A stretch of DNA of 64,000 nucleotides from Glebionis coronaria (GCA_025667525.1 CM046878.1:573170868-573234867), one strand, 5' to 3'; counted from the stretch's first letter, positions 43,969 through 55,014 are shown. A program made the numbers and translations. The notes: generated from the sequence alone by a model not told the origin.

Positions 43969-44744
43969 GTACAATCATCAGTTAATTCGCTTAATTATTC
44001 ATTTAAATCAACTTAATTAAATCATTTTAATTAGGTTAAATCCAATTAGGGTTTCTGTTTAAATTAAGGATAATTGATTTGGGGGTTTACCTGGGTTTCA
44101 CGCGGAATAGGACAAGAATAAGATTGGTGGTCTTTAGAATGCTTAAAACAAACACCTAGGCCTAGATTAAACGATCAAAAGGTGTGTTTTAGATTATTCC
44201 GAGTAAACGTTTTATTCCGCATAGAATGATTATTCCGAGTAAACGTTTTATTCCGCATAGAATGATTATTCCGAGTAAACGTTTTATTCCGCATAGAATG
44301 GTTATTCCGAGTAGACGTTTTATTCCGCATAGACTGATTATTCCGCATAGAATGATTATTCCGAGTAGACGTTTTATTCCGCATAGACTGATTATTCCGC
44401 ATAGACTGGTTATTCCGCGTAGACTGATTATTCCGTATAGACTGATTATTCCGCATAGACTGGTTATTCCGCATAGACTTGTTTATTCCGGATAGACTTG
44501 TTTATTCCGGATAGCCTTGTTTATTCCGGATAGACTTGCTTATTCCGGATAGTCTTGTTTATTCCGGATAGACTTGTTTATTCCGGATAGAAGTTTATTC
44601 TGAATTAAATGTTTATTCTGAATGAAGGATGTTTGAGTGTTTTAAAAGTCTAAGGGATTATGTCATTTGTATAATGCTTAGGTATAAATTCATCATGATA
44701 TTCATATCTGTATGTATCAACTTTTGTGTTTTATTCTTAAGCAG
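43969..44744 (+). other. Putative leader intron before the 3' ORF
   Basis: Donor CCTAAG|GTACAA and acceptor TTTTATTCTTAAGCAG|AAACA frame 776 A/T-rich bases; ATG 44750 follows five bases after the acceptor. The ATTCCG array begins about 227 bases inside. There is no ORF on the plus strand other than readings through the array. Confidence 0.5.
44196..44625 (+). repeat. ATTCCG array upstream of the copia-B 3' ORF
   Basis: About 22 ATTCCG motifs plus two ATTCTG variants. Units alternate GATTATTCCGAGTAAACG and TTTTATTCCGCATAGAATG, later becoming TTTATTCCGGATAGACTTG. Same core motif as 34146-34520. Confidence 0.88.
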
Positions 44745-44749
44745 AAACA

Positions 44750-45139
44750 ATGACTAACCCAACCGTGCAACAAATACAAGACTCTAGAGCAGCAGCCATT
44801 ACCGAGGCCAAAACCCTCAAGTTCATTCCAAACAACTACCGGTTGAAGGAGGTCTCTCATTCCACTCACAATGGATTCAAGGTAGGTTCAGCCATTCTTG
44901 ACAATTCTCACCTCAAGAATGCGCTAAGGAAAAGTGCTTCGGTACCCTTCGACTACATGTACGAATTCTGGGCAACCAAAGAGAAGACGTCAAATAAGAT
45001 CACATTCTTCCTGGACAACAAACAACAAACTCTCACCGTGTCAGACTTCCGCAAGATCTTTGGTTTTCGGGAGGCACCCAAAATAATTATCATACTCAGC
45101 GAACCCTACCAAGAACCAGCTCATGGAGATGTTCACTGA
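44750..45139 (+). pseudogene. Copia-B 3' ORF (env-position), N-terminal part
   Basis: ATG 44750 lies just behind a splice-acceptor-like sequence. The protein starts MTNPTVQQIQDSRAAAITEA and includes FDYMYEFWATKEKTSNKITFFLDNKQQ and LTVSDFRKIFGF. This type is known to me from the 3' ORF of SIRE-like elements in Asteraceae; it occupies the env position but shows no signal peptide or membrane segment here. The frame ends at 45139, and the continuation is in the next frame from about 45085-45123, a frameshift. Function unknown. Confidence 0.7.
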
Positions 45140-46817
45140 CATTGGATGTGCAGACATACGAATAGTGTCCGAGTTTACCACAGCCAAAGTGGGTCAACCT
45201 TGGAGAGCAATTTTTGGTATTCTCAGCCGATGTCTCACACCCAAAACAACTGGGTATGATGCTGTGCGTCCGCCAATCATCAAGATGTTCTATGGTATTT
45301 TCAAAGGTATGGGTATTGATTATGCATCATTGCCGTGGGAAGAGTTTACGTTTCAACTCTTCACAAACACGAAGGGTAAGGCTAAAGGTTACCAGTACCC
45401 TAGGTTCATAAAGCTAATTATACATTATTTTATGGAAAACGATGCATCTATTGATAAGCGTGCAGGTAGCCGTCACCACACAATGGATGCTGATGATTTG
45501 GTGGACTTAAGGCAAGAAACTCACTCCAATATTGTTATCCCTGGTCCCATTCCCAGTCATCTCCTGACAGATGAGATTATCGCATCTGCTGATTACAAGA
45601 ACTTGCTACGAGAAATCGAGAATCAACGAGCAAGCATTCAAGCAGGAGAAGACTCGTCTACCACAGTTAAGAGTAAAGGTAAACGCAAGCAAACAGCTTT
45701 ACCTGAACCCAAAACCAAGAAGACAAAGACCGTAGCTAAGAAAGGTAAAAGCACGGCTGACGAGCTTGTTCTTCACGATGAAGAAGATGTTGATGACGAT
45801 CCTACTATCGATTTAACTCGCAAGTCTGAGAAGAAGTTAATGAAGATGGCTCTCGAAAAGAGTAGGAGAGACACGGGCGGTAGTGGTTCGGGTGCACAGA
45901 TGGAAGTTGAAGAAGAATACGAGGAGCCAGATGATATTAATGAGTTTGGATCACCCGAGCGGTACTCTACTTCGAAGGAGACATCCATTGCTGTTTCAAC
46001 AAGTGTTGAAAAGGAGTCAGGTGCTACTACAATCATTGTACCTACACAGCCTCTCGTAATTCAACCTCCACCAATCCAGCCCTTACCAACCCGACCGGTG
46101 CCAACACCATTCCTTCCACCTCCAATAACTTCCATCCCCAGTACTGTAATCACAACCGAGCCTCTTCAACCTTCTCAGAGTAGCTCTGGAACATCTTCAA
46201 TGGCTGCATTCGTAATGGCAGAAATGTTGGATAAACACACGGACAGTCAAAGAAAAGAGATGGATAATCTTCGAGAAGAGCTACTTCGAAGAATGCAAAG
46301 AGAAGAGGCATCCAAGAAAGCCCAGGAAGAGATGATAGCTAAGTTCACTGCAGAGATGGAATTGACACGTAAAGCTCACGCAGAAGAACTTGCTCAGGTC
46401 AAACGGGCTAAAGCTAAAAAGAGTGAAGCACGACTTACGAGACTTCGAGTTATAAAGGACAAATATAAGGAGCAGAAAGAGGTACTTGAAGCTTCTATTT
46501 TAGAAAAAGTGAATGAATCTGTTGAGGCCCTTATGCCCAAGCTGCGTGATGAAATGAGGAAACTTGCGGCTGATAACTTGATGATTAAGTCGTCCAACCC
46601 TTCCGAGTCAGCTTACAAAATTGCATATGACTTGACGGATTTTGAATTAAAGAAGATCCTCAAAGCTCGCATGAGGGAAGTTGGATCCTATAACAAGTCT
46701 AAAGTTCAGCGGATACTTTACAAAGCCTCAATGACGCTATTTTGGAGGATTATCGGTTGTTTAAGACGTTTGGAAGTGTGGTACCTTATCACATCTTGGA
46801 TGAGGAAGAAAATGTAG
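45123..46817 (+). pseudogene. Copia-B 3' ORF, middle part
   Basis: Begins MEMFTDIGCADI (already inside the protein). WRAIFGILSRCLTPKTTGYD, PPIIKMFYGIFKGMGIDYASLPWEEF and YPRFIKLIIHYFM form the conserved block of this ORF family. Then a lysine-rich stretch (KSKGKRKQTALPEPKTKKTK), an acidic part, a Pro-rich linker (IQPPPIQPLPTRPVPTPFLPP) and a charged helical region (MDNLREELLRRMQREEASKK) follow that is likely coiled coil. The frame is lost near 46735 and ends at 46817. Confidence 0.7.
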
Positions 46818-47992
46818 ATAGTGAACAAGAAGAGGGTAATGGTGAAGAAGAAGAAGAAGAAGAAGAAGAAGAAGAAGAAGATGATGATGATGATGGTGAC
46901 GACAATGATGATGATGGTGAGGATGATGATGGTGATGATGATGATGATGGTGATGGTGGTGATCAACATGAGAAGAGTGATAAGGATAGAAACGGAGATG
47001 ATGATGAGGATGACGGTGATAAACATGATCAACCTGAAACGGGGGACAAGGTTGCCAGCAAAAAGAAACCATCCAAGTCTGGTACCAAGTCTCAGAAAGA
47101 TGCTACCGAAAAGGAAAAGTCCACCTCTACAGAATCAAGACGAACCAAGTGGCGCCATGATGTGAATGCTACCACTGCGTCATCGATTCCCGGTACATCT
47201 GTTTCTGTTTCTATACCTGTTACCACTAATCCTGTTAGTTCTTTTGTTGCTCCTGTGATTGCAGAATCAGTAACTGAACCTGAATTTGCACAACACTCGC
47301 CTGTGCATGACACCGCCGAAATGCCTGAATCAGAACCAGCAAGTGTTCATGTTTCTACTCCTTTGCAAACAGAACCACAATCTACTGTTCCCGAGTCAAG
47401 CACACGGGACTGGGCGGATACATTGGAGATTGATGAAACTGCATTGCCACAAGCTTGGATCACGGCAGCTGCTAAATATGATCCAATCACAGACGCTGAC
47501 AGAGATGTTCTATATCTCCGTATCCGTAGTCCGATAGACTTGTGTGCATTCTGGGCTCATGAGTTCAAATCTTCGGTCACTCCGTCTTTGGTGAAGAGAG
47601 CGCTAAAGGATAAGAGAATTCACGCCAAAACCAGGTTAAGCCGCATGGAGTACGAGTATTATGCTGACGAGGTCCTGAAAGCTCTCAATACCGTTCAAAG
47701 GCCAGGCCTTCATGAGTCAGAAAGAGCTCCACCTCCACTTGATCCCTCTCAAGATAATCAAATTGCTCTTGACTTCTTTGTCACCTATGATCTTGAGTAT
47801 CTTCTTAAGGGGTCATCCAAGTACGCAACCTCCCTGACCTTGTTGAAAGCTGCTAATTGGGGGACAATACCCTTGATCGAGGAAAAGGTAAACCGACTCT
47901 GGGTCCCAAAGGTAAATCGTAATTATGATATGTATGCTGTTATAGGTGCATTACATTGGGACGAGCGAGTCCGAAGGGCGTACAGAGGTTGA
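46742..47992 (+). pseudogene. Copia-B 3' ORF, acidic and following part
   Basis: Picks up one frame over. A Glu/Asp run encoded by GAA and GAT repeats (46843-46962) is followed by Lys/Ser/Thr-rich sequence and then a conserved-looking block (DWADTLEIDETALPQAWITA; DLCAFWAHEFKSSVTPSLVK; WGTIPLIEEKVNRLWVPKVN). It stops at TGA 47990-47992, but the chain resumes in the same frame. No enzymatic motif recognised. Confidence 0.68.
46843..46962 (+). repeat. GAA/GAT trinucleotide tract
   Basis: GAAGAAGAAG then GATGATGATG with interspersed GGT; codes for a Glu/Asp run in the 3' ORF. Prone to length change. Confidence 0.85.
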
Positions 47993-48712
47993 TGCTTAGC
48001 CAATTCAGGAAGTCGTGTCAAATCCGATATTCGCATCTCAAGTATTTTGGGACTGAAAACTGAAGCCAAGAATGGCTATTATCATGTGACGGAGATTCGT
48101 CTAAAGAGGGAGGATGACAAAGAATACACAATACAGCAGGGAGATTTTTCTATCATTTGCCTTGAAGATATCGAAGACATGTTGCTTATGATGACCCGTG
48201 ATCAACTTACCCATCTGACTCGTGAAGAAATCATTGCCTTGAATACAGCACTTCGTATGTTCACACGAAGCGTTGTTATCAAGAAACGAGTTGAAGATCT
48301 TCAATTGGGAGTTAAAAGCTACCAACGGAAGCTTAACCTGACCCGTCCAGTGAATCAAGTTCTACCTCAACATGTCACAAGATGTCCCTATACCGGCATT
48401 ACCGTTCCGAGTTACGGGATTTTCTACTTGAACGGTCGTGGGATCATGAAGTTTATGAGGGTAGGTGAGCTTTATAAATACAGTGATGGGACTCTCATAT
48501 ACGTCAGAGGAAAATTGGAGCATCTTAATTCTGGTGGGTCTTTACCAGAGATGACTGAGGACTGGCATCCGGGTTATCGGCAAATGGCGAAATATGTGAT
48601 CAAGAAGATTGATCAAAAGCTCCGTGAACGTAGATTGATGAGGAGCTTAGAAAGGTTCGTTGGTGGTAGACCATATGGAGTGCACCACAAGTTACTGCAA
48701 CGATCCATCTAA
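47993..48712 (+). pseudogene. Copia-B 3' ORF, C-terminal part
   Basis: Same frame as the preceding part after the TGA at 47990. It contains SGSRVKSDIRISSILGLKTE, VKSYQRKLNLTRP, YGIFYLNGRGIMKFMRVGEL and a terminal RRLMRSLERFVGGRPYG, ending TAA... at 48712. The RVEDLQLGVKSYQ...LNLTRP and ESFVGGR-type ending are familiar from 3' ORFs of Asteraceae retroelements. Role unknown. Confidence 0.7.
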
Positions 48713-50892
48713 TGGATCGTACATTTCAGGTCTACTCTATATTGGTTTTTAATTGTGAATATGTAAATTTGTGAATATTGTGCTTTTACGGCTTGATGTA
48801 GTGTTAAGGTATGATAATTTTTCAAGAATTTCTCAGAGATTCTAAATCTTTCAAAATATACCATACTAAAGCACTACAACTATCCCTTATTAATTTAAGG
48901 GGGAGCATTAACATGTTCTATGGCCAAACATCGATTTCATTTTTACCCAAAGACCGGTTAATCCATTCAATATCCCAAATATTAATGGTTAACATTTTGG
49001 ATAAGGGGAGAAAATGGGATTAAGGAGACTTAAATGATACTTGGCTAAAAGATGAAAAAGACTTAACGATAATCCAACTTAATATGTGTAAAACACGTGT
49101 TAAGGGGGAGCGTTTTTGATGAACAAAACACCTAAGGTACAAAACTCTTGATTTCAATATCACAAGTACCTTAAGTGATTTTCAAGGATTTTTTCATGGT
49201 GACTATACTTTCCCAAAACACGCTTTATTCACGACGGATGTGGTGACAAAAGGGTGGTAGGAATAGGTTGTAGTCCAATGATTCATCAGAGCCGATGGAA
49301 TCTTCCCAAGGACAATTCCCTAGATAGAATTAGAAGTCCTAGGAAAGATGGAGAAAGATTGTGAACGTAGCTGAATGCCGACCAAGTACTTAAGCTAGCA
49401 CTGGAACAATCACAACAAGGTGCTAGTTATGACGTATTGGTAAGCATTGAAGGGGTTGAAGAATGAAAAAGAATTGTAAAGATAAAGGGTGTAAAGAAAG
49501 AAGCCCTCCTTACAACTTTAGGCAGAAACCGGGTCAATACATATGCTATTGAGATCATTTGTTAATGATTCTCAATATTGAAGAAAGACATCATGGACCC
49601 AGTGATGCAATGCACAAACCTTCCCAGCTAACTCAAATATCTCTCAAAAGGTATTTGTTTTAATCACACGGAGATCAACGCGTTATCTATTGGTTTATTC
49701 ACTCCGAATAGACTGATATTGAAAAGGTGGCACTCCTCTCCAGCCATCACTCACTAAATCAAAACGCACTATCGAGTCTAGAGCCACGAGTTCATCAAAA
49801 GTCTCATTAGGACACTTTCCATTTATTCCTTGCTTTCTCACACACTGTGAAAAGTAAGAGATTTTTATGAGTCCTACGCAGTATTCTTGTAATATTGCCA
49901 GAACATCCGAGTAATACGCAAGTATTACAATGAAGATGGAAATCCTGCTTGAGCCAACATCAAACAAGCTCATGGTAGGTTACACGTGCGGTTCTTTAAG
50001 AACCAATCTTGTGAAAAACTGGAAAGAAACAGTAGTTTAATTTTTAATTGAACTTAAACTCGTTCCAGGCCTCTACGCATTATCATATGATCTTGCCAGA
50101 ACACTCAGAGTGACTCTTTAGTGATCACAGTGACGAGTGGAAATCCTTCTAGTGTTAACATCAAACAGCACTTGGTAGGTGACGTGCAAGATTCTTTATG
50201 AATTAAGCTCGTGATAACTGGAAAGCAATGATGGTGAAAATCTTAACTGAAATTCACTTGTTCCAGGTTTCATGAATTGACGGCTTCAATCACAAGGATA
50301 ATTTATCCAAGTGATTCACTCTTTATGTTCGCTGTCAAGCTTAGTGATCGTCGAATAAAGAGAACGGGTTTACCCGCGAAATCCTGTCAGGAAGTTACTT
50401 AATTGAAACTATCCGTCACAGGTAAGATATCTAATATCGTCCAACGGTCTTCACCGACCGGAGGTAAAACGCTACCGATTTAGAATGAAATGTTCTAAGC
50501 CATTTCATTCGTGTCTTATTATGTTGCTGCAAAGACGGTGGCGTTGCAGTGTACCAGCTGAAGTCGTTCCCACATGCTTTTGTTTTTCTGCATCAAAGTT
50601 CAACAAAATTCAAGAAAGTGTAAAATGAAGTCTTCCGCTGTACCAAACTCTGAAGCTTTCGAGAATTCAACAAAAGACATAAGTGTGTGGAACATGGAGT
50701 CACGAGGAGGCAAGATTCACAAGAAGGCAAAGATCGCACGTGATTGGTCAAAAGAACAATGCTCTCAAGCCAAAGCCTAAAAGATCAAATCAACATATTC
50801 ACAACAAAAAAGAAAGAAGAAAAGACTACGAGCTGAAGAACGAAGACTTAGTATAGTATGCTAGGTTTAGAACTATGTAAAGTGGAGTGACC
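48713..50892 (+). other. Copia-B 3' non-coding region
   Basis: 2.2 kb without credible coding sequence. It contains two further TTAAGGGGGAG tracts (48895-48905 and 49100-49110) and a diverged direct repeat of about 190 bases (49880-50072 and 50078-50269; shared words TTGCCAGAACA, GGAAATCCT, ACATCAAACA, GTTCCAGG). Confidence 0.65.
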
Positions 50893-50908
50893 TCCCTTAG
50901 GGGGAGAT
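50893..50908 (+). promoter_or_regulatory. Polypurine tract of copia-B
   Basis: TCCCTTAGGGGGAGAT abuts the 3' LTR (TGTTAGAAAT) and would prime plus-strand synthesis. Three near-identical tracts occur upstream in the same element. Confidence 0.85.
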
Positions 50909-51229
50909 TGTTAGAAATACGTTTTTAACGTATATTAGAAGTATCGGTCACTCCACAATATTATTAATGTTGTATAGCTCGTAGTTAATGTGTGCTTATT
51001 AAGTTAAGTAAGAAACCGACCCATGGGCTTGTCATGGGTCGGCCCAAGCCCATTAGTGGCTTGGATATAAATACCCTTTTCCACCATGGAAAGGGGTTGG
51101 TTGTTGATTGTTTGTTTTTCCCATTTTGAATGAAAAACACATATTTCTCTCTCACTTTCTCTCACTAGTTTCTCTCTCTAGAAATCTTCAACCCACTTCA
51201 TTGATTCAAAAGATTATCAATATTCTTCA
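50909..51229 (+). repeat. Copia-B 3' LTR
   Basis: 321 bp, differing from the 5' LTR at four positions by eye. Followed directly by the right copy of TSD AACAC. Confidence 0.93.
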
Positions 51230-51234
51230 AACAC
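51230..51234 (+). repeat. TSD AACAC, right copy (copia-B)
   Basis: Matches 33558-33562; Tekay-2 gag resumes after it in the same phase. Confidence 0.93.
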
Positions 51235-51321
51235 GGTAGCACAAGTGGCCGATGCAGCAAGTAAGCTGGAGATGCGGCAGGAGAGAGATGAGTTCGGGGA
51301 AGCAGAGAGACCCGATAAGAG

Positions 51322-51405
51322 GTAAACATTCGTATTTAAGCGGTGACCAATCCGTATTCTTTCAGTATATATCAATATTTCATATATTTAAATTGTATCT
51401 TCCAG
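51322..51405 (+). other. Putative intron 1 of Tekay-2 gag (84 nt)
   Basis: AAGAG|GTAAACATTC ... TTGTATCTTCCAG|GCAGATG. A/T-rich with a pyrimidine-rich 3' end; it removes an in-frame TAA and joins in phase. Confidence 0.65.
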
Positions 51406-51555
51406 GCAGATGACTGGGGATCGGTCTCAGCCGGCTACTCAGCAACAACCTAATCACCCCAAGGGAAACGGTCAGACTCACGACCGTTCTGCTACGGATA
51501 AGCGTGGCGGTAATGATAATTACCGTAACAACGCTGGACACTCCAACAACAGCAG

Positions 51556-51632
51556 GTCCTTATACTTATGCATTTTCTTATGATTACATGTTATGATTCT
51601 TAATTATGACACATTAGCAAATCTTCTACCAG
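51556..51632 (+). other. Putative intron 2 of Tekay-2 gag (77 nt)
   Basis: AACAGCAG|GTCCTTATAC ... AAATCTTCTACCAG|GAACC. A/T-rich; removes an in-frame TGA and joins in phase. Confidence 0.65.
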
Positions 51633-51760
51633 GAACCATGGTAACGGTAGGGACCAGAACCAGAGAGGTTCGCAGCCTAACAGTCCAGCTATAACTGGTA
51701 TTCAATCTTACGATTATCCGCATTGTCCTTTGTACCCTATTATCACGTCTCACGTATAAT

Positions 51761-51765
51761 GTTTT
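51761..51765 (+). repeat. TSD GTTTT, left copy (element C)
   Basis: GTTTT directly before TGTCACAATC; the right copy is at 61367-61371. Confidence 0.92.
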
Positions 51766-52382
51766 TGTCACAATCGGGAATTTTCAAGGATTTAAATAAT
51801 AATAAATTATATTATTTATTAATCGAAATTCATTTTTGAGAGATATCAAATTTATTAGATTCGAAAACAAGAGTTTATTTTACATATAGTAAAATACTGC
51901 GCAAAATCTAAGAACTAACGCGATACAAATTAAATTTATATTTATTTTTCACGAGACATTTAATAAGAGATTTATTAAATTAGTTATTAGTTATCCGAAA
52001 ACATTAGTTATTTAAGCTTTACATTATGATTCACGTTTTGTTTAATGATACATATATCTTAGAATCTAGTTACCAAAAATAAACCTAAATACATGTAGGA
52101 ACTCTCGGCCCCTTACCATTTTTTTTATATACTGGAATTAACATCATGTCTCCTAACACCCTCTATAATCCCATGTGTTATCCTTAAACACATCATGCTA
52201 TTTGAAAGTCAAACATGGGATAGACAAATCTCTTGAAACAATGCATTATCACGTTTTTTTTCTTTTGCTGCCACAACACATGGTCATATGTACTTTTGTG
52301 TCTCCTTGAGAGCACATTTGGTAACTAAACTTGTTAATGCTTAACCAAACCAGCCCAACTACTAGTTAAATGTAATAGTGCC

Positions 52383-52390
52383 TATAAATA
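52383..52390 (+). promoter_or_regulatory. TATA box, element C 5' LTR
   Basis: TATAAATA in GTGCCTATAAATACTAATC, 10 bases before the 88-codon ORF. The equivalent in the 3' LTR is 58019-58026. Confidence 0.65.
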
Positions 52391-52399
52391 CTAATCTAA

Positions 52400-52666
52400 A
52401 TGCCCTCATATTCTCACACTCTAACAAACATATTCTCCATCTCAACCCCCTGTCTTCCAACAGAAGCTAACACCAACAAGAAAAACATGACCCTTCATTC
52501 TTCCCTTTTTATTCTTGGTGATTCGAGTAGTAGTAGCAAGAACACAATAAATCCATCTTCTTCATTTCCGTATGGTTCCACAGAAACGACACAAACCCTC
52601 CTTTCTTTTTCTTCCTTTATGGGTCCACGACGGCAAAAACATGTGAGACCGGAGTGCGAGTATTAA
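52400..52666 (+). CDS. Hypothetical 88-aa ORF in element C 5' LTR
   Basis: I do not recognise the protein. It is Ser/Thr-rich (SSSSSKNTINPSSSF) with a basic end MGPRRQKHVRPECEY and no domain. A second ATG at 52488 has a better context (AAAAACATGACC) and would give 59 residues. The TATA box, CA-rich upstream stretch and ATG context look like a small plant gene, so this may be captured host sequence; it may equally be chance. The copy in the 3' LTR is identical in protein. Confidence 0.3.
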   Translation: MPSYSHTLTNIFSISTPCLPTEANTNKKNMTLHSSLFILGDSSSSSKNTINPSSSFPYGSTETTQTLLSFSSFMGPRRQKHVRPECEY

Positions 52667-53373
52667 GGGTTGTTGCTTTGAAGCTCTAGTTATGCTCCTG
52701 TTGGGTGGTACCATGGGAAGCTTGGGTATATATGCAATTATGCATACTTTCGAAAGTAGAGTTTAGTTAGCTTCATATCGTCTAGATCTCGGTTCCATCT
52801 CTTTTGTAAGACCTGGTACAACCTCTCTCCTCTCTTTTGATTTTGTATCGATTACATAACTCTAGCTATCACCAAGTATGTGCTTGTGTACTAAAAAGGG
52901 AAACTAAGGTTTTAAACAAACAAAAACATATACCTTCTGATGTAGCGTCGACACGCATTGAAAATCGTGATCGTAGAAGGGCCTTTGGTTTAAACAAAAG
53001 ATACCACACTAAATAACCACCTTTAATAGTATCTTATAGGAAAATGAGAGCAATAGGAGCATGTTTGTTATTCTTAACGAAGTGAACAAGATTGTTATTT
53101 TATGTGAAAAAGTGCAACACCTGCTGATGTGTTTATAAAACGAGATTTTGAGGACTTTCGAGTCTGAACCGGCTTAAGTGTAAAACTAGAATATTGCTCG
53201 GAATAATGTTTTACTTATAACTCGCGAGTTTCTAAGCCTAAAAATGTATTAATACTGAGAAAACCGTCATTAAAATAAGACAACTTTTATAAGAAAATGC
53301 CATGCATCTTTTGGTTATTAAATGCACTGTTTTGAGCATGGGTTTTGTCCCCGTTTCGGGTGCGGGTAAACAG

Positions 53374-53752
53374 AGGGTTAAGGGGCGTTTTGTAGATCAC
53401 CTATCTAGCTTTACATAGCCACTTATAACACTTAAAACGGACATGTAACGAGTAAGATATGGCTTATAGAAAATATGTGAAATACTAGCAAAACATGTCA
53501 CATTAAAACGACTGCTGACTTGCTGACTTTGGGGCTATATTCGACCCAGCTAAACTAGGACCAAGGGTTAGGACATGGGCACATTTCATAGATCACCTAG
53601 CTAGCTCTCCGTAGCCACTTGAAACACTTAAAACGGATTAATAACGAATGATCTACAACCTTTTGAAAATCTGCCAAAAACTGCACAAAAACTCAGCAAA
53701 AGCTGATGGAAATTGGAGGTTCTGACCTGCTGACTTCGAACTCGTTTTTACC
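53374..53752 (+). repeat. Diverged direct repeat in element C LTR
   Basis: Two copies of a roughly 190-base unit sharing words such as AGATCACCTA, TAGCCACTT, AACACTTAAAACGGA and TGCTGACTT. The repeat recurs in the 3' LTR. The 67-codon ORF at 53706-53909 lies across it and is most likely not a gene. Confidence 0.65.
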
Positions 53753-55014
53753 CATTTTAAACTCTTTTCCATGCAAAAGTCAAATAACGAAAGTTGTAGC
53801 CGAGGTGGAAGACTATAAGCTTGCAAATTTTCGAGTTCTAACTCCTAATAACGAAGTAGCTACGCTCTCTCAAAAATTCAAGATGAGCATGACATACTAT
53901 TGTAAATAATGACGAATAGTAAAAACGTCTCGACTAGCCTACTTTGGCACTGTTAATAAGACCTTAGGATCTGAACCGTCGAGACTACCAAACTAACTAT
54001 TATACACATCATTGCCAAGTTTTTCAAAAAGTATGACCTTGCGTCTTTCGGTTTTATAACGAGAAACTTTTGACCTCGTGAAAGTTGACTAGTTTGACCA
54101 AAAATGAGATTTTTGAAAAATGGTTATCTTTACATTTTAAACTAAACGCAAGCACTTATTGGTGATAAAACTTTATATAAACCAATCGCATTGCATATTT
54201 AGCCTAAGTGTCGATTATCTACTTAGGTTGCGGATAATTGCTCGTGCATCGTTTCTGTGCCTCACCTTATGTGCTATTCTATTTGCTACGGCTCTACAAC
54301 GTTGAGGTGAGTTCATACCCCACCTTTTCTTGCTTTATTGAATTATAAATGTTTTATAATTGCTCTTTGGGGGAGGTACATGCTTGGTCGTAAACCAGTT
54401 ATAAACTCACTTTCTTGTCAAGATTTATAAACGTGTTTGGTTGTGAATAACTATTTATAAATCACTTGGCTTTATAAGCTAATTTTTAAGCTTACTTGGT
54501 CGGTCAGAAACAATATGAACTGTCTTACTTGTTAAGTGCTCATCTGTGAACTCTGTTAATTGTTTTAACAGTTACTAATTTTTCTACTATATGATTGCTT
54601 GATTTAACGCATGAACACAAGTACACTTACTCGTTTGATTATTTGTCTAAGTCCCTATTTAACCCAAGTTGCTTTTGGCCCACTTTCATGAACCGTTAAT
54701 TTCGGACCGGATGACCGGTCGAAAGCGCGAATGTTATGGATAGATCTATCGGGACTGACATCCCTACCTAATTGTGACTGTGGGGTCAAATTAGGTACAC
54801 CTGCATTTGAGTCTGATTACGGGTGTCGTGGGTTAGACACCTGTTTGGGCTACTTATTACAGTATTGCTTTACTGCCGTATATGTTAACGTTTCGGTGTC
54901 ATGAACTTAGACAATAATAAATGCTTTATTTTATTTAGTGACTTTGTATTTGTTATATTGTCACTAATTGGTTGGAAAATCTTGTGGTTCATAAACAATT
55001 CCATTCTATTAGAA

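Larger units (their letters stand above)
33563..51229 (+). mobile_element. Copia-B: complete 17.7-kb SIRE-like Ty1/copia element
   Basis: Two 321-bp LTRs (33563-33883 and 50909-51229) that differ at four positions by eye, TSD AACAC on both sides, primer-binding site and polypurine tract in place. Order: leader with ATTCCG array, gag, long coiled-coil spacer, protease, integrase, RT, RNase H, second leader-like unit with ATTCCG array, 3' ORF of about 4 kb, 2.2-kb non-coding tail. RT wording ([43 protein letters not shown]) is SIRE-like, but LTRs are short for SIRE. About eleven stops or frameshifts interrupt gag-pol. Confidence 0.92.
51235..51697 (+). pseudogene. Tekay-2 gag, 3' part in three exons
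   Basis: The chain resumes in phase after copia-B (QVADAASKLEMRQERDEFGE). The unspliced frame stops at TAA 51323, but GT...AG segments at 51322-51405 and 51556-51632 restore one continuous frame: exon 51235-51321, exon 51406-51555 (QMTGDRSQPATQQQPNH...NNAGHSNNS) and exon 51633-51697 (NHGNGRDQNQRGSQPNSPAI). This polar, Gln/Asn/Arg-rich composition is normal for the linker before the zinc knuckle, which follows at 61389 after a third intron. The splicing is predicted, not shown. Confidence 0.7.

Noticed and set aside
44175..44474. Minus-strand ORF of repeated NNQSMR-type residues over 44175-44474, and the plus-strand counterpart
   Set aside because: Both are translations of the ATTCCG tandem array; regular repeats leave all frames open.
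46718..47072. His-rich and Ile-rich minus-strand ORFs over the GAA/GAT tract
   Set aside because: Shadow frames of the trinucleotide repeat in the 3' ORF.
44750..48712. Host gene interpretation of the 3' ORF
   Set aside because: Lies between the copia-B pol and its 3' LTR inside matching TSDs and resembles ORFs of other retroelements, so it belongs to the element.
53706..53909. 67-codon ORF in element C LTR (copy at 59342-59545)
   Set aside because: Lies across a non-coding diverged direct repeat, no upstream promoter or family feature; probably chance.
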